Shown piece after piece: positions 1 through 11,405 of a stretch of 64,000 nucleotides of DNA; within the stretch, counting starts at the first letter, position 1, and the number at the start of each line of letters is the position of its first letter. The stretch is taken from NCBI GenBank assembly GCA_022113835.1, contig JAILWY010000006.1, positions 10,772,501 through 10,836,500 of the forward strand, given 5' to 3'. The notes under the pieces are model-generated. The model saw only the letters and a program-made list of their open reading frames with translations. It did no database searches and was not told where the DNA came from. This stretch comes from Atopsyche davidsoni. Lineage: Eukaryota; Arthropoda; Insecta; Trichoptera; Hydrobiosidae. The position numbers and the translations under genes are program-made.

Positions 1-143
1 GAAAATAACTCTCCCAAATATTATTTCATTGTAGAAAATATATATTTTTGAACATTGAGGTGCATGGAAATACAAAAGTTCAATCTTAAAAATAAATATA
101 TTTAAAAAAATAAATATGTTCATTTAAATTTTTTGTTTCATAG
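1..143 (+). other. 3' end of intron 1 of the first RR-2 gene
   Basis: AT-rich sequence ending in a pyrimidine-rich tract and TAG at 141-143, followed directly by the coding exon at 144. No Met-Ala-Phe-Lys micro-exon with a GT donor is present here, so the first exon and promoter of this gene lie left of the window. Confidence 0.7.
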
Positions 144-830
144 TTCCTCGCTTTCGCTGCTGTGGTCTCCGTGGCTCGTGCCGGCATCATCGCCGAGCCT
201 GCTTACCACGGATACGCCGCCGCCCCCGTGGCTTACGCCGCTCCCGTGGCTTACGCCGCCCCCGTGGCTTATGCCGCTCCTGTAGCGAAGATCGCAGCCC
301 CCCTGGCATACGCCGCCCCCGTGGCTAAGTATGCCGCCCCCGTCGCGTACGCCACCCCTATCGCCAAATATTCCGCCCCTGTCGCTGTGGCCAAGTATGC
401 TCCTGCCGTAGAAGAATACGATCCCCATCCTCAGTACAACTTCGCCTATGACATCCAGGATGCTCTGACCGGAGATTCCAAGAGCCAGCACGAGAGCCGC
501 GACGGAGACGTCGTCCAGGGCTCCTACTCATTGGTTGATGCTGATGGTTTCAAGCGCACCGTCGATTACACTGCTGATCCTCACAATGGTTTCAACGCCG
601 TCGTCCACCGTGAGCCCCTCGGTCATGCCGTGAAGGTCGCTGCTGTTCCTGTTGCCTACGCCGCCCCCATCGCCAAGGTCGCCGCTCCTGTGGCATATGC
701 TGCTCCCTTATCTTACGCCGCTCCCATTGCTAAGATCGCCACCCCCATCGCCTATGCCGCCCCCGTGGCTAAGATCGCCGCCCCCATCGCTTACGCCGCC
801 GCCCCCGTTGCTCACTCTTACTACCATTAA
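144..830 (+). CDS. RR-2 cuticular protein (CPR family), 5'-partial: exon 2 only
   Basis: Secreted structural protein predicted to bind chitin in hard cuticle. The exon encodes 228 residues. It opens with the rest of a signal peptide ([13 protein letters not shown]). An N-terminal arm of [12 protein letters not shown] repeats follows, then the RR-2 domain at about exon residues 91-158 ([49 protein letters not shown]), then a second AAPxA arm ending in SYYH. The exon start is set by the acceptor TAG at 141-143 and by the phase-0 structure of the other genes here. The four residues MAFK would come from an exon outside the window. AATAAA lies at 877-882. The CDS is GC-rich in AT-rich surroundings, like its neighbours. 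Family is seen directly; tissue and stage are inference. Confidence 0.9.
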   Translation, partial: FLAFAAVVSVARAGIIAEPAYHGYAAAPVAYAAPVAYAAPVAYAAPVAKIAAPLAYAAPVAKYAAPVAYATPIAKYSAPVAVAKYAPAVEEYDPHPQYNFAYDIQDALTGDSKSQHESRDGDVVQGSYSLVDADGFKRTVDYTADPHNGFNAVVHREPLGHAVKVAAVPVAYAAPIAKVAAPVAYAAPLSYAAPIAKIATPIAYAAPVAKIAAPIAYAAAPVAHSYYH

Positions 831-882
831 ATTTATAAAAACTTGAACTGCCATGTATTTATTTATTTTTATAATTAATAAA

Positions 883-1864
883 AAATATATATAAAATATT
901 TAATACTTTTACTATACATATAATTTTTTAATCTCAACAAAATGAAAAAAGTATCTGTGTCAAATATCCAATAATTTTTATGCAGTATTCTGATTTTTTT
1001 AGTTTTTATTGCTTACAACAGGATGACTTACAAAATTTTCATAATTACACATTTTATATGGAAAAAACATCAGTTCCACATTTATGTTTAAAAAATAAAA
1101 CCCGAATGTCGTGGATATTTCAGGTAATAATTAAGTGGGTCATTGCAAGTTATATCAATCCACGTTTAAGCTATTTTATCTGTGTAATTCATATAAATTC
1201 TTGTGGTAGATTTGACAGCCTGTTCACAATAATTTTTTTTTATTTGTCTTTGGGAAACTGAAGTTTATTACTAGATAATGTGATCCAGACTTGTAACCGT
1301 AAGTATTTTATGCAATATGAAGTTGTTTTTAACAATGTAATTTTAATCGACAATTGGAATGATAATTCCACTTCTCAGCGTGTGTACTCTTTTGAAGTTA
1401 CTTGTTTCTTGGGTGTTATAAATTGTGTTGTGTTTTTATTGTTTCAGTCTCGGTACTGTGGCTGTTTTCAGGTTTTGGGAAATTTCAATGAAAAGCGCTG
1501 CATAACAATTATGAGCTCAGAAATTCTTAAACCATGGCCCTCGACTCCTACAAACACAAATTTTATTTGTTTTAAAAAACCATGAGTATATTGATGAAAG
1601 GTTTGTATTGACAATGTGTAATGAATGCACAATATCTATATATCCACGTGAATAACATCTGAAACACGATATATTATTAAAAAAATATTGTGGGTCTAAA
1701 GTAGATCATATTTTGGAATATAATGAAGTAGAAAATCAATGGTACTATAAAAGATTTATAAGTACGGGATGTTATGAATTCTTGGCACATAAGTTGTATG
1801 TCTATTTTTTGGATTGAACGTCAATCAAGTGCGTATTTATTAACTATTACGAGTTTATTATATT
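883..1864. other. AT-rich intergenic region
   Basis: No supportable gene. The only structure seen is a decayed hammerhead-like motif on the minus strand at 1441-1471 (GAAAC at its 3' end, CTGAA at its 5' end, with a CAGTACCGAGAC-type middle shared with the copy at 51265-51297). Confidence 0.5.
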
Positions 1865-2118
1865 ATAACTAATACGATTAGGCACATAAGTTCACACATA
1901 GAAGATGATTAAAGAAATTCTCAGAAAAATATCTGGTTGATATATTGGTTGGCCTGGGCTCATTGGTTCATAGAGTCTGATTGTTAAAAGTCTTATTGTC
2001 TGATTGTAAGCCTGGGGATGTGGGTTCAAATCCCACACAAATCACGATGATATTTCTCTGAGAATTTCCTTAATCATCTTCTATGTGTGAACTAATGTGC
2101 TTAATCATATTAGTAATA
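1865..2118. mobile_element. Inverted-repeat element (MITE-like) with tRNA-like core
   Basis: Arms 1865-1933 and about 2049-2116 are inverted copies of each other, with roughly 6 mismatches over 69 bp. The roughly 115-bp centre contains a tRNA-like 3' half: a stem-forming T-arm with the B-box-like GGTTCAAATCC at about 2022-2032, and a possible A-box around 1955. It does not fold cleanly as a functional tRNA by eye. It looks like a SINE core flanked by, or captured in, a foldback element. Confidence 0.6.
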
Positions 2119-2306
2119 ACATAAGTTATACTCGATTTTTTTTGGTTCAAAGTATGGTTTAAGCTTCAACAGAATAAATAATATAAAATTTGTATTAATT
2201 ATACTATATGCGTAGTAAAGGAGTAGATAGAGATATTGAGAATAAAGACGTTGAAGTTTGGTATATGCTTTTTTATTCGTTGTTAATTAGGATTTGCTTC
2301 AGTTAT

Positions 2307-3453
2307 TTAGTGGTGATAATAGGCGGGAGCAGCAGCGTAAGCGGCAATGGGGGCTGCGATTTTAGCAACGTGGTGGACAGGGGCGGCATAGGCCAGGGGA
2401 GCTGCGACCTTGGCGATGGGGGCGGCGTAGGCCACGGGGGCGGCGGCGACCTTCACGGCATGACCGAGGGGTTCACGGTGGACGACGGCATTGAATCCGT
2501 TGTGGTCATCGGCGGTGTACTCGACGGTGCGCTTGTATCCATCAGCATCCACGAGGGAGTAGGATCCGTGGACGACGTCCCCGTCGCGGCTCTCGTGCTG
2601 GCTCTTGGAGTCTCCGGTCAGACCGTCCTGGATGTCGTAGGCGAAGTTGTACTGGGGATGAGAGTCGTACTCCTCAACGGCGGGGGCGTACTTGGCTACG
2701 GCGACAGGGGCGGCGTATTTGGCGATGGGGGCGGAGTACGCGACGGGGGCAGCGTAGGCGATGGGGGCGGCGATTTTGGCGACGGGGGCGGCGTATGACA
2801 CGGGGGCGGAGTAAGCGACGGGGGCGGAATACGCCAGGGGGGCTGCGATCTTCGCTACGGGGGCGGCGTATGCCACGGGGGCGCCGGCATATCCATGGTA
2901 GGCGGGCTCGGCGATGATGCCGGCGCGGGCCACAGCGACCAAAGCAGCGAAAGTGAGGAACTTAAAAATACAAGTAAATCTTAAAACAATGTAAAAACAC
3001 ACGTTAAGCGATTATTTCATTTTCAAAAGCTATTTAAAGAGATATAAAAGATGTTACATAATTTGAGGGTAAATTGCATTGTAGGATCTTACTTCTGGGT
3101 TCAATTTTTAAACAAGTATCATTTTCAAAAAACAGAATTTCAATGGATGTTCAAACTAGCTCAAGAATTAAAACCATAAAATTGACATCGTCATTTTTGG
3201 TAATAGTTTCAGTAAATGTTCTGCATTTTTTAACTTTGGAAAGTTGGTGTTGATATTGATATCATTAAAAAAAAATGAGTATATAAATATTTTTTATGGT
3301 TGTTAATATAGTTTTTTTGGCAATCCCAAAATTAATACGCATAAAATCATATTTTTAAATGCATAAAATGTTTTCAAATAAATATATTTAAAAAACAAAA
3401 TCACTAGTGTATTCACTTGCACAAATAAAAAAAATCAGTACCTTGAAAGCCAT
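2307..3453 (-). CDS. RR-2 cuticular protein (CPR family)
   Basis: Two coding exons: 3442-3453 (MAFK, then donor GTACTG) and 2307-2960, with a 481-bp phase-0 intron whose acceptor is TTTTTAAG. Predicted protein 221 residues: signal peptide [17 protein letters not shown] (about 17 aa), an Ala-Pro arm with AYSAP and AKIAAP units, an RR-2 domain at about 101-168 ([10 protein letters not shown] to HREP), and a C-terminal arm with [10 protein letters not shown] ending AYYHH. The domain is almost the same as in the genes at 23139 and 30754, while the arms resemble the gene at 144. TATAAAAA lies at 3515-3522. AATAAA lies on the minus strand at 2272-2277. It converges tail-to-tail with the gene at 144-830. 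Secretion to the cuticle and chitin binding are inferred from the family. Confidence 0.93.
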
Positions 3454-3486
3454 TGCGAATTGTGTTTAGCACTGAAGCACAAAGCT

Positions 3487-3522
3487 AATGTTGCATTTTC
3501 GCCGGTGCGGGTCCTTTTTATA
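3487..3522 (-). promoter_or_regulatory. Core promoter of the RR-2 gene at 2307-3453
   Basis: TATAAAAA on the minus strand (3515-3522) with an initiator-like ACATTA whose A (3489) is 33 bp downstream. The implied 5' UTR is about 36 nt. A GC/CpG-rich block lies just upstream (about 3524-3660). Confidence 0.7.
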
Positions 3523-3660
3523 CAGCGCGGGCACAACCACAGCGATGAGGACACCTCCACAGGCGCACTCCCAAAATACGTGAGACACAATCACGCTATA
3601 GACGCGGCTCGCCCGCGCAAGGCACTCTCACCGGCGCGGTGCTCCTCGCTTAACCCACTT

Positions 3661-6190
3661 ACACGCTGGACTTACACTCCCAATCTTTTTTTTATCATTT
3701 TTAATCTATGGGAAAGCACGAAAATCGGACTTTTATACTGAATACTTCGTACAGCATCTTCAACCAACAAAGCTGCCTATACACTATGCGAAAAAACTAG
3801 CGCGCGTAGGCAGCTTAACTAAAAACTGATCTTTACGACCGAATGGTATATAGCCCAAAATCATATTTTATTTTGTTTTTTTTTTGTGGTTTGCCTTTGT
3901 AAAGTAAAAATCGTCAATAAAAGTCTGTTAGCTTTGGTTGTAACGGATGGTCGTTATGTCCTGTATGGTGAATTTATTGGTGAAGTCCCAAAAAATTGGA
4001 TAAATGCGGTAGACACGATGCATTTTTGTAGTCGATTGTCTCAGCGCAAAAGTGGACGTTATTGACCAGATACCGTTCGGTTGTCAGTTGTGATGCAGCG
4101 TGTGTAGCCTGCTTTTTTGTGTGTGTGGGTTACGCGTTTTCGATCAGATAGCACGGCGGCGCGACGATGCACCTGGGGCGGTAATAAAACAATGAAATTA
4201 GCAATTTTTTTAGGCCTTGTGATTACCAGCACAGTCTGGACCCAAACGAGAGGAGAGAATGTTAAGGTGTAATTTCACCTTTCAGTCTTAGATTGACTGC
4301 AGTGCCGACCGCACGAATATCAACACATTAAATATAGTTCATTGGTTTTAGAATATTTTGTTGTGGTTATTTTTTTAAACTTATTAAATTTAAAACTATG
4401 CCATTACTATACCAGTTAAATAATTTTGCTTGTTGCAGTGACAGTTGTCTGGCTGAGTAAAAATTAAAGCTCTTGGATATTTAAGCTGTGATTTAAGAAT
4501 AAATATAGTACAAAACATATACACCATAACTCTTTTTTTTCATTTTGAAAATGTCGCTAAAAGATTCAGTTGTATATTTTTGTTCTAGTGAACTTAATTT
4601 TATGCACAAACTTATTCCAAAATGTTGAGCATCACTTGAAAATAGATCAAGTATATATTATCATTTTAAGTAAAAATTTAAAAAAGTTGTAAGTACTTCC
4701 AAAAATATATATTTTAAGATCTGCATTAAAATTATTTTGATACGTGGTGGATTTTTTAAATCTAAATTCAGGTTTGAGACAAATGACAAATATTCATAGC
4801 TAAATGACTAGGAGGTTATGTTTATAAGCGTCTACAAATTTCAGAAACTTCTTTAATATTAAGAAAAGCCTTGAAGATGAAAGCGCTTACAGACAAAATT
4901 TTGGCCATTATAACATATAATATATGTTTGTCGTAAGAGATAAAAAAAGTTTCACAGTCAAAATCATAGCTAAATTAAGTAGAAACATATAAACGTTTAC
5001 TTTTATCATTATGATTATTTTTAAAGGTTTGAAATAATAAAGTGAACGGGCGTTTTTTCCAGAGAAATTGTATCATGCGCAAAATAGCCGCTTAAATTTA
5101 ATAATTTCCAGATCAAGCTTAACTGCGCTGACATTTAATAAGTTGCAATGAGAATTCTCGCGAAAAATAAAAACCGGTCCCCATTCGCCATTGTTAAATA
5201 TCAATGGTCTCGTTAACGTCATACCAGGCCTACTTTCATACGAATTAAAACTATGGGTATGATTATCGTCTTTCGATGTTTCATTTTCAAGATCTGTTTA
5301 ATAATTAATGTTAAAGCAAATAATTCAGTATCCCATTACTAGAGCATAGATTCGACTCAAACTGATGTACAATAAAAACGTGTCACATACTTACTTTCAA
5401 AGCACTGCTTTGATAGAAGTCTTCCACTATTATTTCGGTTAAGGTATTTTTCTGTCTATGCATATATAATAATTGTCTTCAGGATCGGTTTTCACGATTT
5501 TTAGTTAATATTACTTTTAATCAAACACATGTACAACATAATCAAATAATTGTTGCCTCAACAACAGTTTGCCAGTATTATTTTCGTATGGCTATTTTCT
5601 TTATATAATAGTAATTACTATTATAGTTTCAGGATTTTTAACGATTTTCATTAAAACTGTAAAATCAAAGCGTTCAGCTCCTTATTCCCGGAATATTCAA
5701 AATGAAACCTTATCGACAGTCTGTCAATGTTATTTCCGTGTAGATATTTTCTCTGAATATATTGATATTGATTTAATCTTTTGATAATTTATCCGTGTAA
5801 TATAAAACCTTGAAGGGGAAAGGCAAGGATTTTACTTTACACTTCATTCATCTGAAAAAAAACTATTATGGCAGAACCCTAGACGCACCTCTATAAAAAC
5901 ATAATATTACTTGGTTTTTTTTTACAATGTATTAAATACAATACAAGTGCAACGATCTGACCGCTTCCCCGGGACCCCAGCGACCTAGCCGCGGGTCTTG
6001 CGGGGCCTTGAACCAAAGGCCGGTATATTTAAATCATTACGTTTATTTTAATGTTATATTAATTTGATATCTCATTGTCTTATACGTTAAAAATTTTTGA
6101 ACAAATAATATGTTGATTCGTTTTATTATTATGAAAGTTGGTTTGAGGGATAAAATTCAGGAATGAAAAGAATATTTAGATGTTCAGAAT
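3661..6190. other. Intergenic region
   Basis: AT-rich, with no long coding frame. It contains a possible signal-peptide exon (4192-4266, listed separately) and an isolated GC-rich block at about 5950-6025 of unknown nature. Nothing else was recognised. Confidence 0.4.
4192..4266 (+). CDS. Possible first coding exon with signal peptide (unrecognised gene)
   Basis: ATG in good insect context (AAAACA before it) opens a 25-codon frame that starts MKLAIFLGLVITSTV, a plausible signal peptide. It continues with polar residues and ends at AAG followed by GTGTAA, a usable but weak splice donor; without splicing the frame stops two codons later. An initiator-like TCAGTT lies about 106 bp upstream (4084-4089), with no TATA box. 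No second exon could be found, so this may be chance. It is not of the MAFK type used by the cuticle genes. Confidence 0.3.
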
Positions 6191-6229
6191 AATTTATTAA
6201 TAAATAGGCTGTACTCTACTAAATTAAAT

Positions 6230-7689
6230 TTAGTGGTAGTAAGAAGGGGCGGCGGCGTAGTGGTGAGGGGCGGAGTAGGCGACGGGGGCGACGACCTTGG
6301 CGACGTGGTGGATGGGAGCGGCGTAGGCTACGGGAGCGATGACCTTGGCGACATGGTGGACGGGAGCAGCATAGGCCACGGGGGCGACAACCTTGGCGAC
6401 GTGATGGCCGAGGGGCTCACGGTGGACGACGGCGTTGAATCCGTTGTGGTCATCAGCGGTGTACTCAACGGTGCGCTGGTAGCCATCAGCATCGACGAGG
6501 GAGTAGGATCCGTGGACGACGTCTCCGTCGCGGCTCTCGTGCTGGCTCTTCTGGTCTCCGGTCACGTGATCCTGGACTTCGTAGGCGAAGTCGTAGTGGG
6601 GATGAGGATCGTAATCGGCATCGACGGCTACCTTGGCGTAGGCGGCCACGGGGGCGATGACCTTGGCTACATGGTGGACAGGGGCGGCGTAGGCCAGAGG
6701 GGCGGCGTAGCCGTGCTGGTAGGCAGGCTGGGCGATGATGCCGGCGTTGGCGGCAGCCACGAGGGCGAAGAGGGCGACGAACTGCAAAACATAAAAATAT
6801 ATTTAAGAATAATCTTAACAACTCAGTATTATTCCTATTTCAGAAACATGTAAATCTTACATAATCCCAATTTTAATATTAAAATGTTGATTTTTTAATA
6901 TTTACATTTTTATACGTAGTTTTTATTACGCGAGTATATGCATATGTTGATAATATTCGCTGTTATTAATTGAAGTAGGAATAAATAAATTAGACAATTT
7001 ATATAAATGTTGCAAGACTGCCGCCTATAATATATATTTGAGGGTCGGAATAGCGCGTCATATTTTTTTGAGTCTACGCTTACGTTGTTAATAAAATTAA
7101 TTGTTTACGAGACGTTAGAAACTTCCAAGGAGAATTTTTTTATTATTAAAGAACAAAAAGAAAAAATAAAATAATAATCGCAATAAGTCTTTATAAAAAA
7201 TAGAAAGCCACTAGTAACAATCAATATTTTTATAAATAATTATTATTACATATTTAATATATTTGCATTCATTACGTCAACATGTCGATCATCGAAGTTT
7301 TTGTTTTTAAACACAGATGAGATTTGATCCCACATCTCTTAGTTTGTAGTACAGAATTTGAATTTACCATAATTAAATACTAGATTATTATTTTGTAACT
7401 CGAATCTATAAACCACGAAAGATAATTGTGAAAATAATTTTTTTTCACATGAAACGGCTAGAAATATTCAAGCAAATAATTGGTTTTCGATGTTTTGATT
7501 CATATTAAATCAATAAGCAATATCACTGTTTTACACGTTTAACAAAATATTTTTTAGGAGTCCGTATCGACAAACTTGTGATTAAAACTTTATAAATACA
7601 CAATATAATTCGAAAAATGATCAATAAATATTATGACACGAAAGAAATTCACTTTAAGATCTAAATGTAATAGATACCTTGAATGCCAT
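6230..7689 (-). CDS. RR-2 cuticular protein (CPR family), inverted twin of the gene at 11406
   Basis: Exon 1 is 7678-7689 (MAFK, donor GTATCT). Exon 2 is 6230-6781 after the acceptor TTTTGCAG; the intron is 896 bp and phase 0. Protein 187 residues: signal peptide [17 protein letters not shown], a short N-terminal arm with [10 protein letters not shown], an RR-2 domain at about 61-127 ([57 protein letters not shown]), and a His-rich C-terminal arm of three VHHVAK/IHHVAK units ending SYYH. It differs from the gene at 11406 at only four residues (about 77, 87, 105, 129), and the 3' UTRs also match. The His-rich arms separate this pair from the other genes. AATAAA is on the minus strand at 6193-6198. 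Confidence 0.94.
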
Positions 7690-7719
7690 TTTGACTTGTC
7701 TGTTGGACTGATCTCTGAC

Positions 7720-7756
7720 GATTGTGCTTTGGGTAGAAATTTCTTTTCTATTTATA
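7720..7756 (-). promoter_or_regulatory. Core promoter of the RR-2 gene at 6230-7689
   Basis: TATAAATA on the minus strand (7749-7756) with initiator-like ACAATC, its A at 7723, 33 bp downstream. 5' UTR about 34 nt. Confidence 0.7.
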
Positions 7757-10700
7757 CCAGCTGCCGAAAATCAGCTGGCGGATTCATGTCACATGTTAAG
7801 TTGGTCATGACGGTTGACAGTCGTGGTGACCACTCTTCCATAATCGAAACTGGTCCAGTTTTTTGCAGCACCTTGCGTTGGCCGCAAAGTCGGCAACCGT
7901 TGCACAAGGGAGGATCAGATTGTATCGGGTTAATTAATGGTCACTTATGAAAATTGTGGCAATGAAACTATTAACGTGCGGATTATAATTATTACGTCAA
8001 CCGTTCTACGTTTATGATTCAATTAAATTGTAAATATTAATTGAGGTTTTTGTAATTTAGAGGAAAATTTATGTCAGCACATTTTTTGGTAATAACAATT
8101 TTAGCTGAATAGGATAACTACCCTTGGAGTCAACAAATTAACTTGGTTACTCGTATGCTTTAAAAATAAACTAATTGTACTTCATAAGTCTTATTGCGTA
8201 ACACTAAAGTTCAATATGTAATAAGTGTATATTCACTTGCTCATCTTCTATTTGAGGTTTTCTCATAAATATACAGTAATACCCCGCTTAACGCGAGGGA
8301 TACGTTCTGGAAAAAATCGCGTTAAGTGAAATTCGCGTATATCGGGGTTTACGATTAAACATACATACATAGTCAAAATTTAATATAAAAAATACGAATC
8401 ATTTGAATCAATCACTTTAATTCTAAGAACACTTTATGCAGTATTACATGTTATTTTTACTGAAAAATACATCTATTGTCTTTTGGGTAGCGTTTCTTTT
8501 ACGTTCTTGTAAAATACGTTCATAACACCCAACGCTGTTTTTAATTTTTAAAAGAAGTCAATGACTACATTATGTTCATACACATTCTTTAAATAAGAAA
8601 TTCGGGTTATGCGAGGCATTTTAACGCGAAATTTGAAATTCGCTTTAAACGGGGTCGCGTAAAGCGGGGTATTAATGTGTTAGTATTGATTTCCACTTTC
8701 ATTTTGTAATTTAGACATTTCTCAGTGTATTTAATGTTGCTTAATAAAACTCAACGATTTTAATTACAAATGTGCTTTTCTGAACGCACATACAAAAAAT
8801 AAAATTGATATTTGACAGTAACAATATAGTTTTTAAATATCATTATTTACTTTTAATAACTTTATTAAAAGACGTATTTATTACTTAATCATAATTAGCT
8901 TTCTAACACGCTGCGGTTTCACGCGTTGATTTGAATTATAAATAAAATTGTTACAAACAAATCGATTACTTTTTGATCGATTTTATCTCAGCAAAAAAAT
9001 CACGTGAGACCAATGCAAAGTGTTATTCGACACGACTATTTGTAATTATTAACCCATTTACTAGGTGTGTATTTTATTAAAAAAATCATATATTTTATAC
9101 GAAATAATTATTTACTCTAAATATAAATCATAGTGTATTAAGGATTTCATAATTATTATGATGTTTTTTATTGTTTATTTTAATATCTATGTATAAAATT
9201 TGATATTAAATGATTTCAAAAACATTTTCATGTTTTTGGATAGGAATCCATAAATATATATTTTAAGAATTGAAATTACTAAGGACATTTGCAACCCAAT
9301 ATATGCTTGGATAGAAATGTTATATCTCAGAAATCAAAGCTCAATAATCTAAATTCCAAATTTCCACAGAGCTACAAGAGAAAATAACTAACGACATAAA
9401 AAGAAACCAACCGCTTTACCGTCAAATTGAATAAAATTTATTTCACAATATAATATGCAATACGCCTAAATCTTTTGAGAAAATATATTACTTGTAAGAA
9501 ATACGTGTTGTTTTTTAATGATTTCTCACATAATATCCGCCGCCCCGTTTTGCAAACCTTTTTTGGTTTTGGGGTGGTAAGAATTTCTTAGATAAAAATA
9601 AAACGTATTGAAAATATGGTTTAAATTTAATAATAATAAATATTCATGTCACTGTTTCACCAGAAACATGTGTAATAAAAAAAACAATACGTCTTGAAAA
9701 TATCATGTAAATTTATGTAAAAAATATGCGATTTGTAATTAACATGTCATTACAAATTTATTAATACCGAAAAATAAGGTAGGCATTGCATTAATGCATT
9801 TTTATTGAATGTTGCCTAATGCAGTGCATGTATGGCATAATATTTTTATGACTTTTACATTTGCATTACGAAATATCTTTCTTCCAGATGTAGTTAAATT
9901 AAAAAAGTCATGTTTTTATAGTGAATAATCAACTACATTGTTAGTTTTCATTTATATAATTTTTAATGTAATATTTGAGAATACTAAAAATCACATTCAG
10001 ATATATATATTAAATTAATGTTCTATTTATGCAAAAATCAATGAAAAGCACCACTTCAAAAATTTATTTAACACTCTCTAAACAAACTCACATTTTTTAA
10101 ATCTTAGTCTCTAAAAGGACTTGTTATTAGTTACTAAAACTTGCAAGAAGTTAAATTTAAATAAAGGATTATAATAGATTATTCCTATACACAAATAAAT
10201 TTACTAAGAATTTTTTTATAATTATTAAAATATATATAAACGATAACTACTCCTGGTTGTTAATGTACCATAAGCGCCTACAGAATAAATAATTTAAAAA
10301 AATGGTGTTTTGGTGCTTAATTATTACTTGAAATTTATCTCAATTTTAATATTTGGAAAGGTCTTTATTTTTGCTGTGTATATTTGTAAATGTACAGAGA
10401 AAAAAATATAATATAATAAAGCTCAAAAAGCCTAGTACGATCAAAATGATAAAATATCGTGAGAGAGTTCAATAAGTACAGCTTGACACCTCACACCTGC
10501 TCGATAAGAGAGGAAAAAAAATTGGGATTTAAATTGAAAGATGTCACGTGCCACCTGGATTATTTAGATATTCGTCACTGTCACTGCTTAGGGTTAAATT
10601 CAATCGAGTGAGCCCGCGCCTCGAGGGTTATGCAATTATGACATTACAAATATAGGCAAACAATTTGGGAGATTAATTCGGGTCCGACCTCACACAAAGG

Positions 10701-11337
10701 CCTCGCGCACGCGTCCCTTTGAATTGGCATTGAAACGGCCGGCTAATGATAGACCTCTCATTAGCATACCGGTCTAGCGCCCAGGTCTACAAAAAAAATG
10801 AATGGACACGCAAAAATGCGAAGTCCGAAACTGGGTCACTTATCTGACATTGGGCAGGAGAGTCTGTACGTAAGGTCGGCGGGTGGGGTGACTTGTGCAC
10901 TGATTGGACGGAATGAAAAAAAAGTAAAAATTAAATTTTAAAAAAAGTATATGTATAAATAAATATATATATATTTTTTTATATAAAAGAAAAAATAATT
11001 TTTAAAAAAAATTGTTAGTAAAAAAATAATTATGTCTGAATTAAATGAAAGCATTTTATTGCAACAAATAGTATTAAAATCTTTTTAAAATACTTAATAC
11101 AATTCGATTATTAATAACAATATTGCTTTATTTCTAAATGCTGTTTTAATATGAGTGGCCAGCGAGCGCGCGGTCTACCCTAGTGTAACAATAAACGTCT
11201 CGGACCGTAAAGCCGATCCAGCGGCAGATTGCGGACCGGAGGAAAATGCAGATATCTCTCGCGAATAACCCGTTCGGAGGCGGACAGTTCTGGGGCAGGT
11301 CGCCACTGCGGCCGGAGCGGGGGTTGGAGACCCCCTG
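7757..11337. other. Intergenic region between divergent twin genes
   Basis: Separates the head-to-head pair at 6230-7689 and 11406-12229. Apart from the MITE at 8274-8677 it is unannotated AT-rich sequence. A more GC-rich stretch at about 10540-10900, upstream of the promoter at 11338, contains an E-box CACGTG (10545-10550) and CACCTG beside it, and could be a regulatory region. No gene seen. Confidence 0.4.
8274..8677. mobile_element. pogo/Tigger-like MITE
   Basis: About 404 bp with terminal inverted repeats. The left end starts CAGTAATACCCCGCTTAACG; the right end, reverse-complemented, starts CATTAATACCCCGCTTTACG. GTTAAG and GCGAAAT-type sub-terminal motifs are also mirrored. TA lies before the left end, with TG after the right end, so the expected TA duplication may have mutated. 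No transposase frame is inside. Confidence 0.65.
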
Positions 11338-11374
11338 TATAAATAACGGCGGTTGGAGGTCTGCAGGTATATTC
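11338..11374 (+). promoter_or_regulatory. Core promoter of the RR-2 gene at 11406-12229
   Basis: TATAAATA (11338-11345) with a weaker start site ATATTC, A at 11371, 33 bp downstream. 5' UTR about 35 nt. A GC-rich block lies upstream (about 11200-11335). Confidence 0.65.
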
Positions 11375-11405
11375 TCTTGGTACCAGCCTAACAGAACACA
11401 GCAAA

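Noticed and set aside
652..846. Pro-rich frames overlapping the RR-2 exons in another phase (also 11646, 18879, 23364, 30747, 60223)
   Set aside because: Out-of-phase reading of GCC-CCC repeats in the genuine exons.
2208..2798. Long plus-strand frames rich in Gly/Val/Asp opposite the RR-2 exon (also at 6233, 11639, 18818, 23339, 26328, 30697, 60065)
   Set aside because: They are the antisense of AAP-rich, GC-biased codons in real cuticle exons. The RR-2 strand has the domain, signal peptide, splice sites and polyadenylation signal; the other strand has none.
7633..7950. 105-codon plus-strand frame over the promoter at 7720-7756
   Set aside because: It overlaps exon 1 and the core promoter of the minus-strand RR-2 gene and has no coding features of its own.
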